Assembly: GCA_964423615.1 (NCBI GenBank)
Contig: CAYRFQ010000114.1
Span: 1-23,125, forward strand
Source: CAYRFQ01 sp964423615
GTDB taxonomy: Bacteria > Planctomycetota > Planctomycetia > Gemmatales > Gemmataceae
DNA: 23,125 nt
Direction of reading: 5' to 3'
The notes under the pieces: generated by a model
Database searches by the model: none
Told to the model about the DNA's origin: nothing
The model's input: only the letters and a program-made list of their open reading frames with translations
Position numbers and translations under genes: made by a program
Shown: piece after piece, positions 7,319 through 16,035 of the stretch
How positions within the stretch are numbered: position 1 is the stretch's first letter
Layout: each line of letters starts with the position of its first letter

Positions 7319-10300
7319 ATGACTCAGCTGATGAACCCAATCCGGCAGACCTTCCTCAAGGATTTGGGAGTCCCCGTCAAGCCCAAGAAGAAATTCTCTT
7401 TTCCCAAGTTTAAACTCACGCAGGAACAGAAGCTCAATCAGAACCTTATCAATTCCTTCGAGGCGTACCAGAAAGAAGAAGTAGAGATATTAAAAGGGAT
7501 CCAAGAAATCAAAACCGAACTCGAGAAGGAACAGTACAAAGCTGTCCCTGGGAGAGACAAAGTCGTGCCGGGTTTGCTCACGGATCTCAAACTGGCACAG
7601 AAGATTGCCACAGAGGCGAAAACCAAGCAAGAAGCGCAGGACCTGTTCAAGCAGGCCGCCTTTCATTTGGACAAAATTCATCAGGACGCTGATCACGCGA
7701 TTAAGAACCTCGAAAAGTACATCGACTTGGAGGCGCGAGCCCAGAAGTACCGGGGCAAGCTGTTTGCCAAGAATCGCCCGCCCCACACGAAGTTTCACAA
7801 GCCCCTTGAAGACTTGCTTACCGAAGCGAAAAACCTCGCCGCCTCGGGCAACCACTCCAATGCCGTCAAGAAGTTGGAGTACGCGAAAAAACTCTACGAA
7901 GCTTGCGAGAAGAAAGTAGTAGAAGCCAAGAAACTGGACCTTGGAAGGGCTCAATACGAACCGGTCTATAAGGTGGTTTTGCAGCGAGCCAAGGACGGAT
8001 TGGACGAACTCAAAGACTTACCCGGAGCGCAGGGAGCCCACGACGGCATCAAGGACAAGATCACCAAGGCTGAAAATGAGGCCAAAGCAGGGCAATATCA
8101 GGCCGCTTACGATCTCCTCAAGGGGATTGACAAGGACATCAAGAACGGCCACAAGTCGGCTCAATCGTTCCACGACAAGGCCGGGAACAAGGCCTACCAA
8201 AGTGCCCTCAAACTTGCCGAGCAAGAGTACAAAACACTTGCTAATTTGATCGACGTGTGCGATCCGGGAAAACTCGCGAAGTACCGATTCACTCTCGACG
8301 GTTCGCTCAAAGCCCTGGAACCTTCCAAGACCAAAGTGATCGACGACAAGAAAATTACCAACATGATCACGGTGTTGGAAGAAGCCACCAAGAAAATGCA
8401 GAAAGATATCCAAAAGTTTGAAGAGAAGAAAAAGAGCGCCATTGATCTATACAACGAACTCAACCAATCGATTGGCAAGGAGTTGGGCGGATGGATGCCC
8501 CTCGAAGAGTTTACTCCCTGGAACACGAGACTACTTGCTTCTCGGACACTCATCGGAGCTGGCCAGTACGATTTCGCCATCGAGGAATTCGAGCAGCTCA
8601 AAAAGGACACCAAGGACCTCCACAAGAAGTACGCTGCCAAGGCCAAACAGTGGGATGACCTGCTCGTCGAGTACAAGAAACACAAGCCGATCATCGACGA
8701 AGGCCTTAAGCACACGTTCTTCATGGCCATCCAGTCCGCCGCCAGTTCCATCGAAACTCACCGCGAGGTCAGCGAACTGCGACTCAAGCAAACCCACGAC
8801 TTCGACGAAGTCTGCAAACTGTTCCGCCAGACGCTCGATGAGAAAATACCCACGGTGAAAAAAGGACTCGAGCAATTCGAGAGACTCAAGGACGCCATCG
8901 AAGACCTGAAAAAGACCCACAATGAAGAAGTCGGTAAGGTCAACACCGAAATCGAAAAACTACGTGGGCAAGGCGGGGACACGGAAGCGTTCCAGAAACG
9001 GTTGGAGGATGAAAAGGATGCGTTCAGCAAAGCTTGCAGCGGTCTCCTCGGCAAAGAAGCCAAGGACATCACCACGGCCAAGGACAATACCGTCAAAGCC
9101 CTCCAGAAAATTGCGACCGACATCGGTGGGGTTTTGAACGACCCGGCGGCACTCGACAACAGTAAGAAATCCGCCACCGCCAAAAAACTTCAAGCCGAAG
9201 GACAAAAACTCGAGAGCGAAGTTAAAGGCCTCATCAAAGAGGTGTCTTACGACGACACCGACAAGGCGAATGTCTACACCGAAGACCTCAAGAATGCTGG
9301 GTCGAACTACGACCAAACTCACATCGACAATCTGACGAAAATCAAAAACAAGATCCAAACCGCCCTGGAGAACTTCAAACGAGATTCTGACAAACTCAAA
9401 CAGCAGTCGAAGACTGCAGCCGAGGAAGTCGAAAGCATCATCAAAAGGCTGGAATCGGGTACGTCTGTCCTGGGCCGGGGTTCGCACAAAGAATACAACC
9501 CGTACTTTGTATCTCTCAAGGACGAGATCCAAGATGCCCTGGCTATGTGCGACAGTCGGATCCTGGATGTGGCCAAGGCCGGCAAACAGAAACTCGACGA
9601 TTTGAAGAAACAAGTTGAGGATCTGCAAAAGGAAAACGAGAGTTCGGACCCGAATGCCAAGAATTATGCCGCTGTCGACAAGGTACTCAAGGATGTCGAA
9701 AAGCTACTCAAGGATAAAAACCTGATCGCGTGTCGGGAAGTCCAAGCCAAAGTCTTGGCTCACCGCTTCAAGGAATCTCTCAAAACGCAGGTCTATTCTC
9801 TCTCGCCCGAAGGCGCGCTGGCCCCCGACGGCCCCCTCATGGAGTTCAAAAAGGAGGTCGAGGAGGCCATCCAAGAAGCCAGGAACCGCATGGACAAGCG
9901 AAAGAAACTCAAAGAAGACGGTGAAAAGCTGTTGAACAAGCTCAAGGGCCTTGCTGGTCTTCGCTCTGATTCGGCGTTCCGCAAACAACTCGAAGGACAG
10001 ATCAATTCGGCCATGAATCCCGGCGAAAACAAAGAAGAGATCGCTGAGAAGAACATGGAAAACTATGCGAAACAGCTTCAACAGGCCGAGGATCCCCAGA
10101 ATATAGAAATTCTGGAACAGACTGCCAACCAACGTTTGTTTGAGGCCGAAAAGCAGAAAGCTGCATGGGAATCCAAGAAGGCGATTTACGATACAACGAC
10201 GAAGAAGGACCTGAAAGAAGCCTACGACAACGCCAACAAGAAGACGGTCGACACCGACCGGTACAACAAGGTCGTGTTGGCGTACAAGGACGCCGTCAAG

Positions 10301-10798
10301 CACGCCAAGAAGAAAAACTATTTCATGGCGAACCAATCCCTCGAGGAAGCCGTTTCCGAAGCCACTCGTTTTATTGCCAGTCCCCAAGGTGCTACTTTCA
10401 CTGCGCGAAACCGACTGCCCCAAATTTACAAAGGATGGCAACAAGCCGTTTCGGCGTTCCTGGGGAATGTGACGAAAGTCAAAAAGGCCATCACCGAAGC
10501 CGCCGAGAGCGACGGCTTCGACACGAAGAAGACGATCACCATTCTCGACGGCGCAACCCGGATGTTCGACGCGAGGAGGTTTGACCAAACCGTTGGTGAT
10601 ATTACTGATCCGAACTCCGATACAAAAAAACTCCGCGCCGCCAAAGAACGGGGACTCCAATACCTCAGGCAGTATCGTAAACTTCTGGACACCGACCCGG
10701 TCCTTGCACACCTCCGCGAGAATCCCTTCACGGCGTTCACCACCATAATGCTCGATGACAAGATTCGTGATTTCGAATTGAACTTGTTGCGAGCATAA
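7319..10798 (+). CDS. Giant charged coiled-coil/helical-repeat protein B, function unknown
   Basis: 1159 residues, almost entirely helical, very rich in Lys, Glu, Asp and Ala, few aromatics, no signal peptide or membrane segment. The start ATG at 7319 has only a weak AAAAGAG ribosome site. After a basic N-terminus (LGVPVKPKKKFSFPKFKLTQEQK) come repeated helix-hairpin motifs with the pattern G-(Q/N)-(Y/H)-x-x-A-x-x-x-(L/F): SGNHSNAVKKL (about 176-186), AGQYQAAYDLL (257-267), AGQYDFAIEEF (414-424) and KKNYFMANQSL near 1005. These resemble the second helix of TPR-like repeats and the repeats in protein A. A long heptad-like central stretch follows. It is probably a scaffold or filament-like subunit of an assembly with its two neighbours, but that is inference. 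Confidence 0.85.
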   Translation: MTQLMNPIRQTFLKDLGVPVKPKKKFSFPKFKLTQEQKLNQNLINSFEAYQKEEVEILKGIQEIKTELEKEQYKAVPGRDKVVPGLLTDLKLAQKIATEAKTKQEAQDLFKQAAFHLDKIHQDADHAIKNLEKYIDLEARAQKYRGKLFAKNRPPHTKFHKPLEDLLTEAKNLAASGNHSNAVKKLEYAKKLYEACEKKVVEAKKLDLGRAQYEPVYKVVLQRAKDGLDELKDLPGAQGAHDGIKDKITKAENEAKAGQYQAAYDLLKGIDKDIKNGHKSAQSFHDKAGNKAYQSALKLAEQEYKTLANLIDVCDPGKLAKYRFTLDGSLKALEPSKTKVIDDKKITNMITVLEEATKKMQKDIQKFEEKKKSAIDLYNELNQSIGKELGGWMPLEEFTPWNTRLLASRTLIGAGQYDFAIEEFEQLKKDTKDLHKKYAAKAKQWDDLLVEYKKHKPIIDEGLKHTFFMAIQSAASSIETHREVSELRLKQTHDFDEVCKLFRQTLDEKIPTVKKGLEQFERLKDAIEDLKKTHNEEVGKVNTEIEKLRGQGGDTEAFQKRLEDEKDAFSKACSGLLGKEAKDITTAKDNTVKALQKIATDIGGVLNDPAALDNSKKSATAKKLQAEGQKLESEVKGLIKEVSYDDTDKANVYTEDLKNAGSNYDQTHIDNLTKIKNKIQTALENFKRDSDKLKQQSKTAAEEVESIIKRLESGTSVLGRGSHKEYNPYFVSLKDEIQDALAMCDSRILDVAKAGKQKLDDLKKQVEDLQKENESSDPNAKNYAAVDKVLKDVEKLLKDKNLIACREVQAKVLAHRFKESLKTQVYSLSPEGALAPDGPLMEFKKEVEEAIQEARNRMDKRKKLKEDGEKLLNKLKGLAGLRSDSAFRKQLEGQINSAMNPGENKEEIAEKNMENYAKQLQQAEDPQNIEILEQTANQRLFEAEKQKAAWESKKAIYDTTTKKDLKEAYDNANKKTVDTDRYNKVVLAYKDAVKHAKKKNYFMANQSLEEAVSEATRFIASPQGATFTARNRLPQIYKGWQQAVSAFLGNVTKVKKAITEAAESDGFDTKKTITILDGATRMFDARRFDQTVGDITDPNSDTKKLRAAKERGLQYLRQYRKLLDTDPVLAHLRENPFTAFTTIMLDDKIRDFELNLLRA

Positions 10799-10903
10799 CA
10801 GGAGACGAGAGAGAAGAGACAAGAGACAGCCTTTTCTGGGTTTGGACCATCAGCTCTTGACTTTTCCAACTGACAAATCACAACTTTTCAGGAGAACTTA
10901 AAG
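10799..10903 (+). promoter_or_regulatory. Spacer with heptad repeats and hairpin between genes B and C
   Basis: Just after the stop of gene B, 10802-10829 reads as four purine-rich heptamers (gagacga, gagagaa, gagacaa, gagacag). Part of this (10813-10825) pairs with 10854-10866 over 13 positions with one G-U and one A-A mismatch, leaving a 28-base loop. The layout mirrors the gap between A and B: purine-rich arm after the stop, pyrimidine-rich arm downstream, then about 40 bases to the next ATG. A good ribosome site (AGGAGA, 8 bases before the ATG) closes the spacer. Confidence 0.5.
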
Positions 10904-13510
10904 ATGGCCCTATCCGAGAAGCAAAAGCAGTGGTTGAACGTACTTGATAGCCAAGCCAAGATCAAACAAGTCCTCGACGAACGTCGCGCTCAAAAAGAAG
11001 CCATGATGCTCCAGATTCGTCAGCAACTCGTGAAGGACGGCGAATGGCTTCTTGACAAAATGCAGCTCGACGTCTCGGATGGAAAAAAGACACAAAAACT
11101 TCTCAACTACGAGGAGCGAGACCAAACCACCGAGTTCGACATCGACGAAATGCTCGATGGTTACACACTGGAGAGTGATGAAGACTTGGCCAAACACAGC
11201 CAAGCTGGACGGTTCATCACCCTCTTGGCGAAGAAGTTAGACCAGCAAGTGCCAGAGATCGACGAGAACGGGAAGGAGACGGGGAAGATGGTCCCGATGT
11301 TCTCGAACGAAGAAATTGCCCAAGAGTATTTTCGTCCGCTCGTCAGGGAAGGTCTCATGCCCGAGACTCTAGTCCCGAACGAGTTCAGCGAGACTCACGA
11401 GATGATCAAGGGCACCTTCGAAGCGTACCAAGAGCGGCTCGACAAAGACTACGTCGGCGGCAAGAAGGGATTTCTTAAGCGGATGTGGTCGGAGAATGGT
11501 GCTCTGGCGAAGTCGGTGTTGACGGCAGGCGTCACGATCGGCAGTAGCATCGAGACGCTCAAGGGCCTCGGTGATTTGAGTGCCGATGACGTGGTGCCCA
11601 AATGGGACCAGTTTCAGGACGGCGAGGGCGGTTCACGGATGAAGAATTTTTTCCTCGGCGCGAAAGATAGCGAAACTGGCGAGCGAGATCAAGGGGCCAG
11701 CTACGTTCTCGGGATGGTCGGCTTTGGATTGGACATGCTCTCTAAAGAGGAAGACTTGAGGGGCACGATCACCGGAGAGGTCTCTGACGTCCGAACCCAG
11801 ATCAATCTCAAAAATGCTCCTCCTCGCGTGAAATTTGCCAGCAAAATTGCCCAAGCGATCGCTGGCCAGATGTCTACCGCTGTTGGCCAGTTGTTGAACA
11901 CGGGAGGGCTTGGGGTCGTCGCCAGCTCGGCCTTTAGCACGATGCTCAACACTTCCAAAATCGCCAAGGAAATGCAGGGGGAAGCCATCGCCGATTCGAA
12001 CATCCAAGCCATCAGCAAGGTCATTCAGGAGGCTATGTCGAAAACGTTAACGTCTGTGGCTCCGGACAAAGACAACTGCAAGCAAGTCTTGGGGACCGCT
12101 GCCACTCAAGCCTCGAATTCCATCAAGAGTAGCCTCGAATCGAAAAAATCCACCATTCTCGCCGAACTGGGAGCCACAGACGAGTTCGATGCGACCAAGG
12201 TCCTGAAGCCTTTCACCGAAGCCGCCGACACAATGTCCAAATTGACGATTCCAGGGCTCGAAGCTCTCCTGAACGACACCAAAACGGCCGACGCCATGCG
12301 TTTGAGAATGACTCAAGTCATGAACGACGCCGCCGCGAAAGAAACGGAGGAGAATCGCAAGAGAGAGGAAGCCGAGAAGGAGGCGATCGACAAGGAAACG
12401 GACATGCGGAAAGCGGCCATGAAAATCGAGAGAAAGATTCTCGCCCTTCAGCGGAAGAAACGATGGCTCAGCATGGGTTCGGGACTGGTGAGCATGGGTT
12501 TCGGGATGGCTGCCAAGGCCATCGGTCCACTGGCGATTGTGGGCTCAGCGTTCAAAATCATGATGGCCATCAAGGACGCCGCCGAACACACGATCGACCT
12601 GGTCCGGTGGGTCAATCAACGGACGGACATGTTGCGGGCCGCCAGCCCTTACTCGGCCCCTGTTGCTAACTTCATCGATCACGCCGCTCTGGAGGCTGCT
12701 CATGCCGAAGCCAAGATCGCGATCGAAGCGGTGACGATGATCGGTGCCATCATCGAGTGTGCCGGAGGACACATCGGGGTCGCCGTCGGTAAAGGGATCC
12801 AAGCTGGGGCGGCGATTGCCGGGGCCATTGAAGATGTCCTTTACGAACTGAAAAAGCGGTACGATCTGGAGAAGGCTTGGCAGTCATACAAACTGGCCAT
12901 GTTGCGTCCCGCTAACCGCAAACTGGCTCTCATCGCCATGCACAAAAATCCGACTCTGGCGAAGTACGCCATCGCATGGGGCGCGGTCATCAAGCAAGAT
13001 CCGCTTGTCCAGAACTTCCTGACGACTTGCCAGCTCAAGGCCGACAACCTCGAGGGCAAAGAAAACCTCCATCTGGTCGAAAGGTATCTGGAAGCCCGAA
13101 TGCCAGCCGCCAACGTTGCCACCGGACGCCAACCTGTGGTGGCCGATTGGGCGCCAAAAACGATCGAGTTGACCGCAGCCTGTTGGACTGCCACGAAAAA
13201 ACGTGGAGAGAGAAAAGCCGACCTCCAGCCATCTCAGACGGCAGATCTCGACCAAGCCCTGTCCAAGTTTGGCCCGTTGTACAAGACCACGGAAGCACAT
13301 CAGGACCGAACCACAGAGCGAGCGAAAAAAGACGCCACCAGGTGTAAGGAGTTACTGGGCACGATCATCGGAGGATTGGCCGGTTATGCTCCCCAACGGA
13401 TCGTCAAGGGGAATAAAGTTCCCCACCGCGAAATGGAGGAAATCGTGGCTCAACTCAAAAAAGAGGCCGAGGAAAAACTGTCTCAGGCGGACGAGTGGCT
13501 CAACGGTTGA
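10904..13510 (+). CDS. Helical protein C with hydrophobic Gly/Ala-rich segments, function unknown
   Basis: 868 residues, last gene of the trio. AGGAGA lies 8 bases before the ATG. No signal peptide. The N-terminal 320 residues are charged and mixed (FDIDEMLDGYTLESDED, EYFRPLVREGLMPETLVPNEF). Three weakly amphipathic or hydrophobic segments follow: about 321-348 (MSTAVGQLL-NTGGLGVVASSAF), 520-556 (LSMGSGLVSMGFGMAAK, then IGPLAIVGSAFKIMMAI) and 605-643 (AVTMIGAIIECAGGHIGVAVGK and AGAAIAGAI). The second follows a highly charged helix (about 470-515). The Gly/Ala-rich segments resemble membrane-inserting helical hairpins of pore-forming or injected proteins. Packing helices of a soluble bundle remain possible. 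The C-terminus is again charged. I do not recognise the family. Confidence 0.85.
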   Translation: MALSEKQKQWLNVLDSQAKIKQVLDERRAQKEAMMLQIRQQLVKDGEWLLDKMQLDVSDGKKTQKLLNYEERDQTTEFDIDEMLDGYTLESDEDLAKHSQAGRFITLLAKKLDQQVPEIDENGKETGKMVPMFSNEEIAQEYFRPLVREGLMPETLVPNEFSETHEMIKGTFEAYQERLDKDYVGGKKGFLKRMWSENGALAKSVLTAGVTIGSSIETLKGLGDLSADDVVPKWDQFQDGEGGSRMKNFFLGAKDSETGERDQGASYVLGMVGFGLDMLSKEEDLRGTITGEVSDVRTQINLKNAPPRVKFASKIAQAIAGQMSTAVGQLLNTGGLGVVASSAFSTMLNTSKIAKEMQGEAIADSNIQAISKVIQEAMSKTLTSVAPDKDNCKQVLGTAATQASNSIKSSLESKKSTILAELGATDEFDATKVLKPFTEAADTMSKLTIPGLEALLNDTKTADAMRLRMTQVMNDAAAKETEENRKREEAEKEAIDKETDMRKAAMKIERKILALQRKKRWLSMGSGLVSMGFGMAAKAIGPLAIVGSAFKIMMAIKDAAEHTIDLVRWVNQRTDMLRAASPYSAPVANFIDHAALEAAHAEAKIAIEAVTMIGAIIECAGGHIGVAVGKGIQAGAAIAGAIEDVLYELKKRYDLEKAWQSYKLAMLRPANRKLALIAMHKNPTLAKYAIAWGAVIKQDPLVQNFLTTCQLKADNLEGKENLHLVERYLEARMPAANVATGRQPVVADWAPKTIELTAACWTATKKRGERKADLQPSQTADLDQALSKFGPLYKTTEAHQDRTTERAKKDATRCKELLGTIIGGLAGYAPQRIVKGNKVPHREMEEIVAQLKKEAEEKLSQADEWLNG

Positions 13511-13851
13511 CGTTCTGGAAAGGCAAAACTCGAAGGAGGGAAAAATCCTCTCTTTTGAGATTGGTCTTTTGAAGTCTGCGTCTGACATTGGTAGTCCGGT
13601 CAGACTGGCCGCTTACGATCTCGTTAGCGGTGAGAAGAGCCGATTTTTCACAATTGGGATCGTCGCAGTCAAAGAGGGGCCCGGTGAATTTTCTGCTTCG
13701 CTCAAGTCCATCGCTTACATTTCCGGTACGTGTAAGACTGCACCGAGGGTGATTGAAAGCGAGGCATCTCTCACTTTGGTAATTGCTCCCAACTGCTCGC
13801 TCCACTAAAGTGACAGACACACAGATTTGATCTTTCTCACGGGCCCACGCC
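13511..13851. other. Intergenic gap after the helical operon
   Basis: Holds the hairpin at 13529-13559. One forward frame stays open to 13808 (ILSFEIGLLKSASDIGS and onward), but it begins inside gene C in another frame, has no start codon or ribosome site of its own and no recognisable domain. I see no other feature; the promoter of the dipeptidase gene should lie here. Confidence 0.4.
13529..13559 (+). terminator. Possible terminator of the helical-protein operon
   Basis: CTCGAAGGAGGG (13529-13540) and CTCTCTTTTGAG (13548-13559) pair along all 12 positions with four G-U wobbles and a 7-base loop, 18 bases after the stop of gene C. The following sequence (ATTGGTCTTTTG) is only moderately T-rich, so termination strength is uncertain. 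Confidence 0.4.
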
Positions 13852-14922
13852 ATGCTTCTTTTCGACGCACATCTCGATCTTGCCTGGAACGCAATCGATT
13901 TTAACCGAGACATCACACTCCCCATCGACGAATTGCGGGAGGTCGATCGCCACATTACCGGTAAAGGTAGAGGGGCGGGCACCGTTACCTTGCCAGAAAT
14001 GCGAAAAGGCAAGGTGGCTGTGTGCATCGCCACGCTGCTAGCGCGATTGACTCGACCAGGCATGGTGCCGAACGTCCAACGCTACAGCTCGATGGAGGCC
14101 GCTTATGGTGCGGCCCAGGGACAGTTGCTCTACTACCGCGCGATGGAACAAAAAGGTTGGTTGCGCTCCATCAAGAATGCCGAAGAACTTCTTGCCCACG
14201 TGCAACTCTGGGAAGAAAACGAAGATAACACAAACGTACCGCTCGGGTACATCTTGAGCATGGAAGGAGCCGACCCGGTGCTCTCTCCTCAACAAGTTCC
14301 CGAATGGTTCGAAGCTGGATTGCGAATCATCGGGCCGACCCACTACGGGCTCAGCACCTATGGCCACGGAACAGGAACTGAGGGAGGATTTTTCCCCCAA
14401 GGCCGGGAACTTCTGAAAGTCATGGAAGAAGTTGGGATGATCCTCGACGTGACTCACTTATCCGATCAATGTTTCGTCGAGGCCATGGATTTGTATCATG
14501 GGCCAGTCCTCGCGAGTCACCACAATTCACGCAAACTCGTGCCCAATCAACGTCAGCTTACGGACGATCAAATCGAACAACTTGTCAGCCGCGGTGCCGT
14601 CATCGGCGTGGCACTAGACAACTGGATGTTGCATGCGGACTGGGTAAAAGGAGAAACGAATCCAGAGCATGTGAAACTCGCCGATGTGGTCGACCATATT
14701 GATAACATCTGTCAGGTTGCAGGAAACGCGAACCATGCTGCCATCGGATCCGACTTAGATGGAGGATTTGGCCGAGAACAGTCTCCCGGTGATTTGAACA
14801 CAATCGCTGACCTTCAACGTCTGCCTGACTTATTGGCGACCCGAGGTTACAGTGCTGTTGACGTCGCATCTATCATGTATGAAAATTGGGTCCGATTCTT
14901 TACAAATGCCTGGAAGCCCTGA
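13852..14922 (+). CDS. Membrane dipeptidase-like metallopeptidase, family M19
   Basis: 356 residues. The start is fixed by the family motif beginning almost at once (LLFDAHLDLAWN). No clear ribosome site is seen. M19 enzymes are binuclear zinc amidohydrolase-fold peptidases that hydrolyse dipeptides, including those with a D-residue at the C-terminal side. Metal and substrate residues are all in place: His7 and Asp9 (DAHLD), bridging Glu138 (SMEGADP), His202 (DVTHLSD), His223 (ASHHNSR), Arg227 and Asp301 (IGSDLDGG). Length fits the family. There is no signal peptide, so it is probably cytoplasmic. It is closely followed by a small gene that it probably shares a transcript with. Confidence 0.92.
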   Translation: MLLFDAHLDLAWNAIDFNRDITLPIDELREVDRHITGKGRGAGTVTLPEMRKGKVAVCIATLLARLTRPGMVPNVQRYSSMEAAYGAAQGQLLYYRAMEQKGWLRSIKNAEELLAHVQLWEENEDNTNVPLGYILSMEGADPVLSPQQVPEWFEAGLRIIGPTHYGLSTYGHGTGTEGGFFPQGRELLKVMEEVGMILDVTHLSDQCFVEAMDLYHGPVLASHHNSRKLVPNQRQLTDDQIEQLVSRGAVIGVALDNWMLHADWVKGETNPEHVKLADVVDHIDNICQVAGNANHAAIGSDLDGGFGREQSPGDLNTIADLQRLPDLLATRGYSAVDVASIMYENWVRFFTNAWKP

Positions 14923-14935
14923 GCGAGATGCACTC

Positions 14936-15346
14936 ATGGGAATAGAAAGAGAAATAGAAGTTCCTCCTGACACAATCATCTCCTGGGAAGCCATTGACCG
15001 CTGTCTGAAAGAAAACAACTTCATCGTCGAGATGAGGATGATCGATAACGAACTGGCGTTCCCTGATGAAATTCCGCCTGCGGATTGGAAAGAGATTCGT
15101 GTCGGGACCCCTCCTGGAATGATCACCCTTCGAAAGACTCAGGTGACCAAATCGCAAGACGTATCGAACCAACGCCTACAAGTGATCGTTTGGGGAAATG
15201 CAAACGAAGACATGGTCCAAGCTTGGAATGCTATAGCTTGGGCCTGTGCTCAAAGCCTGGAAGGCAGTATTATTGGACAAGACGGAAACTTATCGGCTAC
15301 GGAGTTTCGGCAGCAAACTACATTTCCGTCCTCTTTTGGCGGATAA
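14936..15346 (+). CDS. Small conserved-looking protein of unknown function, coupled to the M19 gene
   Basis: 136 residues from the ATG at 14936, 13 bases after the dipeptidase stop, with a weak GAGCGAG ribosome site 8 bases upstream. An in-frame ATG at 14906 would overlap the dipeptidase by 17 bases and is the main alternative. The protein is soluble, mixed alpha/beta, with no signal peptide: IEVPPDTIISWEAIDRCLKE, a WKEIRVGTPPGMITLRK strand pair, LQVIVWGNANEDMVQAWNAI and a Gly/Thr/Phe-rich tail. I do not recognise a family. The tight spacing suggests translational coupling. A 7-bp hairpin (CTCTTTT with AAAAGAG, 15331-15351) spans its stop codon. Confidence 0.7.
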   Translation: MGIEREIEVPPDTIISWEAIDRCLKENNFIVEMRMIDNELAFPDEIPPADWKEIRVGTPPGMITLRKTQVTKSQDVSNQRLQVIVWGNANEDMVQAWNAIAWACAQSLEGSIIGQDGNLSATEFRQQTTFPSSFGG

Positions 15347-16035
15347 AAGAGAAAAAATACGATCCTTGAAAATATTTGGGGATCCTCCCGGTAAAGTTTG
15401 TGTTAGAATAATAAATATATGTAGTTTAAGGCAAAGAATCTGTTTGCAACTTCATACTTCTCATCCTGGATCATATTCCCGTACATCCCCCTCACCAATG
15501 AATCTTATCATTTCTGAATCAAAAATCTGAGGAAATCATCTTACGTTATTTGACATTTTGATACATTTTGTATATCAGAAATGTAACCAACACAGTATTG
15601 CTTGCCAGACCCAAGCTCGACATCGACATTCTAGAAGTTCAGTCTTCGTTCGAGGAAGGGAAAGTTTGAGTCATCAGTCTCTCCTTTCTCGTTGCTGATT
15701 ACCTATGTCCGACACACCACTGTGTTTTCGTAACTCACACGCAAGGCGTCATGCGGCCCAAAGGACAGTTCGTCGTGGAAACTGACTTCAAAAGAGCCGA
15801 GGATTCTATATTTAGAGCAAAGGGAAAAGGAGTGTCGTGGCCTCGTTTTGATCTGGGTTGATCGGAACTTGCTGCCACATTTCACTTGGGCATGAGCCTC
15901 CAGTTGTCCTGGACTGTTGCTCAAGTAGTTGAGGCCGAATGGAATCAGGGCCAAAGGCGCGAACCCCGCGGCCAGTGGTCAATCGATCAACCGAAGCATT
16001 GCGGGTTACTCGCAGACCTAAGGACGTCCTACACC
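15347..16035. other. Intergenic gap, partly AT-rich
   Basis: About 690 bases. 15390-15600 is noticeably AT-rich compared with its surroundings. No convincing gene, repeat or RNA is seen. The frame of the next gene stays open upstream to a TTG at 15886, but those residues show no domain character. Confidence 0.4.

Noticed and set aside
9704..10822. Minus-strand open frame of 372 codons
   Set aside because: Lies antisense to protein B. Leu/Phe/Val-rich composition is what the complement of Lys/Glu-rich codons gives, with no domain.
13552..13808. Open frame after gene C
   Set aside because: No start codon or ribosome site of its own, no domain, and it begins inside gene C in another frame.
15331..15351. 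7-bp hairpin at the stop of the small gene as a terminator
   Set aside because: AT-rich stem followed by A-run, not T-run, on the coding strand.
15886..16035. TTG-started extension of the receiver protein
   Set aside because: No ribosome site and no match to a kinase His domain; the ATG at 16036 has AAGGA upstream.
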